This document shows positions 60,342 through 64,000 of a DNA stretch of 64,000 nt, one piece after another. Within the stretch, counting starts at the first letter, position 1. Every line of letters starts with the position of its first letter. Made by a program: the position numbers and the translations under genes. Below the pieces are notes generated by a model. That model was not told the origin of the DNA and searched no databases. It was given only the letters and a program-made list of their open reading frames with translations. This stretch comes from Spisula solida. Its lineage: Eukaryota > Mollusca > Bivalvia > Venerida > Mactridae. The DNA lies in contig OX365948.1 in assembly GCA_947247005.1 (NCBI GenBank), positions 34,724,601-34,788,600 of the forward strand. Reading direction: 5' to 3'.

Positions 60342-60945
60342 ATATATGAGCAAGTCTCCAGGAAAACCTGCTATAATGACATTATGTAATTACTGCATGT
60401 AACAAGGTTTTAAAAAAGCTTTCAAATAAGAAAAAAATGACATATCTACAGATTAAATTTTAAGTAATTTATCCCTATATTACTATATCTTAGCTTTAAA
60501 ATTTCTTACAAATTATGTTGAAATAATTCACTTTGTTGCTATGGTGACCAATTTCAGAAAATACTCTGATTGAGAAAAACAAGGAGTTAGTTGTTAAAAT
60601 AGTAGTAGCCTTTCTCTAAATGTGAACATTTACAATTTGGATATATATTTTAAAACATAAAACATCATTCTAAAATGTGATACCATTTTGAACAGTTTAT
60701 GTTTAGAATTGATCAAGTATGTGTTACAGTGACGTCAAATAACGTTTGAATGACGTTCGCAACGTCACACAAAAAGGCTCTGAATAGGGCCTCTACAAAA
60801 CAGCTGTAACTTCCTTAAAAACCAAGATAATAACAAAATTTCGTTTGCATTTTGCTTCATTAAGATTACTCTTATATAATATATAATCTCAAAATTATTT
60901 TTTTTTGTCAATATAGCAGGTTTTCCTGGAGACTGGCTCATATAT
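60342..60945. mobile_element. 604-bp element with ~33-bp inverted ends
   Basis: 'tctccaggaaaacctgctat' at the left mirrors 'atagcaggttttcctggaga' at the right, and flanking 'atatatgagc' mirrors 'gctcatatat'. The interior is not palindromic and has no transposase. Confidence 0.85.
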
Positions 60946-62157
60946 ATCCTCAATTCTAAATTATTATTATCTTAACAAATTATCCCAACATTAACCACAA
61001 TACAGTCACGGTATCAGCTAAGTTGGTAAAGTAATTTCAGGTGAATTTTTTTTCATTCTTGAGGAAGTTTTCCATTTGCATGCCCTGAAATAGCTATTTT
61101 AACAAACATCCATGAACTTAATGATTCCAACTTAATGGTAAAACAGTAATATTAAAGTAACAACTAAATTTACCACAGTGTGTATAGTGACAACAGGCAG
61201 ATTAAAATTTCTATAAAATCACAACAATGAAAGTGAACCATTTAAAACATGATAAATCTATAACAATAAAATAGCAAGCACCCTCGTAGCTGGAAGAGCA
61301 CAAACAGGCAAGTGTATTAATAAGTTAACAATATAATCAACTATGAGGCAGATCATTTAAGGACAGAGAGTGTAATCTGTAGTGGGATAGTGCATGTTTT
61401 TTCAAAAGCATCTTTTGCTTCGAACAAAAATTGTTTGGATACAGTAAGCATAGCATTATGATAACAAATTGACATTTTAAGGAAAAACGCTTTTGAAAAA
61501 AACATGTACTTTTCCATTATTTGAAGATTAGATTCCATGCCCTTAATACAACATTAAAATATGATGATAAATACTAGTCTTGGCCATGCAAAATTTCATA
61601 AAACTCTTGAATGTAATGTAGTGAGTCATGTATAATGCTAAGGTACATCTGTGTGAGACTATCAAGCTACCGGTATACAATTTGTATCAGTTGAGCAAGT
61701 TTTTTTTAAATCTATGTTCAGTAGTTAAATATCACCACAAGCATGTCTTATCATGACGAACATTTAATACAACAACTATCTTGTTTACACTCTAAAAAAA
61801 CTCCTGTAAAATCATTTAATTTCAATGGGACAAAATTTCATGGTTTTGGTGTAAAACACCATTTCGTGGGGACGCAATTTAAAGGATTTCAGATTTCATG
61901 AAAAATGGCAAGGTCAAAATTTACACAAATGATCAGAAATCATTCAAAAATCAAACAGATATAATAATCAAATAACTTTTATTTTGGTTAGAAGCCATTG
62001 CTTTCACAGCAATGATAATTCCAGAATTCCGGATTTATCAGGAAAATTGACAGCCCTGATTATCTGAATGACTTCAAAAAGCATGCTTAGTTTCAGAGAA
62101 CATTTTACAATTATGAACAAGATTATCTGGGTTAATGAATAGAGAAGCCAGAGATTT

Positions 62158-63050
62158 TTAGGCTACTTGTACATCAGAAACAGCCATTTTGATGGTACTT
62201 TGAAGGCATTTATCTCCGTTATTTCCCCGCGATGCGTATAAATGATGTATCATGCTCAGACAGTTATCAAAATTCTCCTCTCGAAATACTTCTTCAACAG
62301 CTGGGAAGCGTATACAGTTGAGCCCCGCAATAATCTTACAGCGTACAGTCTGAAGGTAGTCGTGTAGTTGTTTATTTTGTATATCAATCCCTGACATCTC
62401 TTGTTCATTCTGTTGAATCTGTTAAAGTAAAACTAGAGCTATTACTGGAGTGACGAATCATACCCCAGCAGCACTGCCTTGACACAGGAATATTATTTAA
62501 AATTTTAGTCTTAAGAACACAAAATAAATTTATGTTACACAGTTATATGCATCATGACAAAGGGTGAAAGAGTAGCTTGCTCCACATGTGCTAACAGACT
62601 GACCGACGGACGGACCAACCAACCCAACCCAACCAACCAATCTGATGACTGCAGACCCCCTTCAAACTTTGTTAGCAGGGGTATAATTATAACTTTTAAA
62701 TTCCAGTAAGAAATGACAAAATTACAGAGCGGACACAACTTGCATGACTATATGACCTTTAACCTCTTAGTGTGACCTTGACTTTTGAGCTAGGGACTTA
62801 GTTCTTGCGCATGACACACCGTTTTGATGTGGTGAACATTCGTACCAAACAGTATAAGAGAAATAATCTGATATTACTTTAGCATTATTTCATGGAGAAG
62901 AACTTTTTGAAGATTTAATATATACCTTGGATTCCAGACAAGCCATTTCTGCTTTCAATTTGATGATCTGTGATTCCTCAGCGAGGTTGGTTTGTTTCAA
63001 ATCTTTTATATCTGAATCCAGTAATTCTAATTCTTTGTCATCATTCAAAT
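62158..63050 (-). CDS. MYT1/MYT1L/ST18-family transcription factor, last two coding exons
   Basis: Exons are 63050-62926 (125 nt) and 62418-62158, joined in phase 0. The visible 127 or so residues are the C-terminal coiled coil and tail of the family. Heptad-like KELELLDSDIKDLKQTN and IIKLKAEMACLESK run into AGLNCIRFPAVEEVF, EENFDNCLSMIHHLY and LQSTIKMAVSDVQVA. These align with the vertebrate pattern of LP-x-EPI, QNFDAYV-x-TLTDMY and SIKQAV-GIQV. In vertebrates these neural factors bind DNA through clusters of CCHC zinc fingers and repress non-neuronal genes. The fingers must lie on upstream exons beyond the right edge. The first exon here enters in phase 1. I cannot name the paralogue. Confidence 0.88.
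62535..62830. repeat. Intronic repeat fragments, inverted 'gtgaccttgac' module
   Basis: 'gaccgacggacggacc' and 'tgtgaccttgacttttgag' match the reverse complement of the 5010 module. They lie in the intron between the two MYT1-like exons. Confidence 0.7.
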
Positions 63051-64000
63051 CTGAAAGGAAAGATGCCACAAGTACAGTACAACCTCAACAACTACCTCAT
63101 CATTCACACTATTATAGTGTAACAGACTAGGGCTGTATTCAACAAGAGCTGTCCACAAACAGTGCGCTCCACTATCGTGCTATACCAGGATAGTATAATC
63201 ATTATATACTGCCGACCAAAAATAAGTATACGTATGTTATTTCCCCCATTCACTTGTGTAATAACACTATTTGCAAAGCAGTGGAACAACATTATTTTTT
63301 ATGAAAATGAATATTTTTGTTTATTAAATGTAAAGGCTAAACCTTGATTGGTACCCTAGGTGCAAAAATAAAAGTTTCTTTGTCCCGCTTGAATGGTAAC
63401 TTTGTCACAAAAAGATGGAAAATTCTGCCTTTTGGATCACATGGTTATTTTAATTCGGAACATCTTCATCTATATTTCTATCTCTTTTTTCACTCATATC
63501 TAGTTACTGTAGGTTCAGAAACTAGTATAATTGTGACTGTATGATAAACCGATATTGAATAATCTAACCAAGTTTAATTTTTCAACAATTATTTACTGTA
63601 TACTTATGTTTGGTGGGCACTGTATATTCAAAACAAAATGCTTCATAGCAGAAGCATTACCCTCTGCTGAGTAGAGGTTGGGGCTTCTAAGTCGAAAAAG
63701 GCAGATAATTTGGACAAAATCAAGGACAGAGTTGCCTACTCCTGTGTAGGTCTTGGGGTCATGATGGTTAACAAGTATGCAAAGTGTCAAAGCAACATGT
63801 CAATGCACTTTGAAGATATCAGAGGTTAAAAAACCTGTACCTAAACTTTATGTAAACATAAGCATGACACCGAAGCTGATGCTTGGTTGACTGCAATAGC
63901 AACCCTTATTCTAAGAATAGTGGAGCTAAAAAGCCGAAAAGTATTCCACTTAGATTTTATCTTTGACAACTTGTTTTCACAGTGAAATACATTGACAAAA
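63051..64000. other. Intron of the MYT1-like gene, open at the window edge
   Basis: No further exon is found to the right edge. It contains a copy of the 33545 repeat (about 63636-63850). Confidence 0.5.

Larger units (their letters stand above)
58230..62157 (-). other. Putative long 3' UTR of the MYT1-like gene
   Basis: The stop codon of the MYT1-like gene is at 62158. The region downstream on the minus strand has no other gene and is AT-rich. It ends at an AATAAA (complement 'tttatt' at 58242-58247). Six minus-strand GTGCAAT seed matches for the miR-25/32/92 family lie at 58283, 58359, 58374, 59052, 59149 and 60244. It also holds a foldback (60342-60945) and a copy of the ERE-bearing repeat family. 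True UTR length is not proven; earlier AATAAA hexamers exist. Confidence 0.45.

Overview
The window is AT-rich animal nuclear DNA, almost certainly from a lophotrochozoan and most likely a bivalve mollusc. The genes have many short exons with GT-AG introns and metazoan-only products: a MYT1-type factor, a PCMTD protein, a nuclear receptor and a 2-Cys peroxiredoxin. Introns and intergenic DNA are full of families I recognise as typical of bivalve genomes, such as tandem modules rich in 'aggtcacaaggtcaaa' and 'gacctaattttggactta', and many short palindromic (MITE/foldback) elements. This assignment is inference from gene and repeat style, not from a search.

Layout. 1-4.7 kb: repeats only. 4.7-12.9 kb (+): a five-coding-exon typical 2-Cys peroxiredoxin (198 aa). 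Its third intron holds a 1,020-bp array of 34 x 30-bp units, most with an NF-E2/ARE-like core. 15.9-17.9 kb (-): a single-coding-exon nuclear receptor (623 aa) with a uORF and a spliced 5' UTR. 19.3-24.7 kb: mobile-element region with a 1.24-kb near-perfect palindrome, a decayed PHD-finger/endonuclease/RT LINE, a MITE and a 747-bp foldback. 26.0-27.8 kb (+): a three-exon gene for an unrecognised 124-aa protein. 31.3-38.9 kb (-): eight exons of a class I methyltransferase-like protein. In one of its introns the exon end plus splice donor is tandemly repeated 11 extra times with exact 56-bp period. 40.5-45.9 kb (-): a TatD-nuclease-like gene with a degenerate active site and a 79-bp perfect hairpin that puts a stop in the frame. 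47.5-52.5 kb (+): a four-exon PCMTD1/2 orthologue (618 aa) with a greatly expanded acidic region. 52.6-58.2 kb: repeats. 58.2-63.05 kb (-): the last two coding exons and a putative ~3.9-kb 3' UTR of a MYT1/ST18-family transcription factor; the zinc fingers lie beyond the window.

The genes do not form a pathway or operon. TatD-like and PCMTD start divergently about 1.6 kb apart, and the methyltransferase-like gene lies downstream of TatD-like on the same strand. The observations most worth following are regulatory: the ARE-like array inside an antioxidant gene, the splice-donor minisatellite (with a smaller parallel in the peroxiredoxin gene), the hairpin inside the TatD-like frame, and six miR-25/32/92-family seed matches in the putative MYT1-like 3' UTR.
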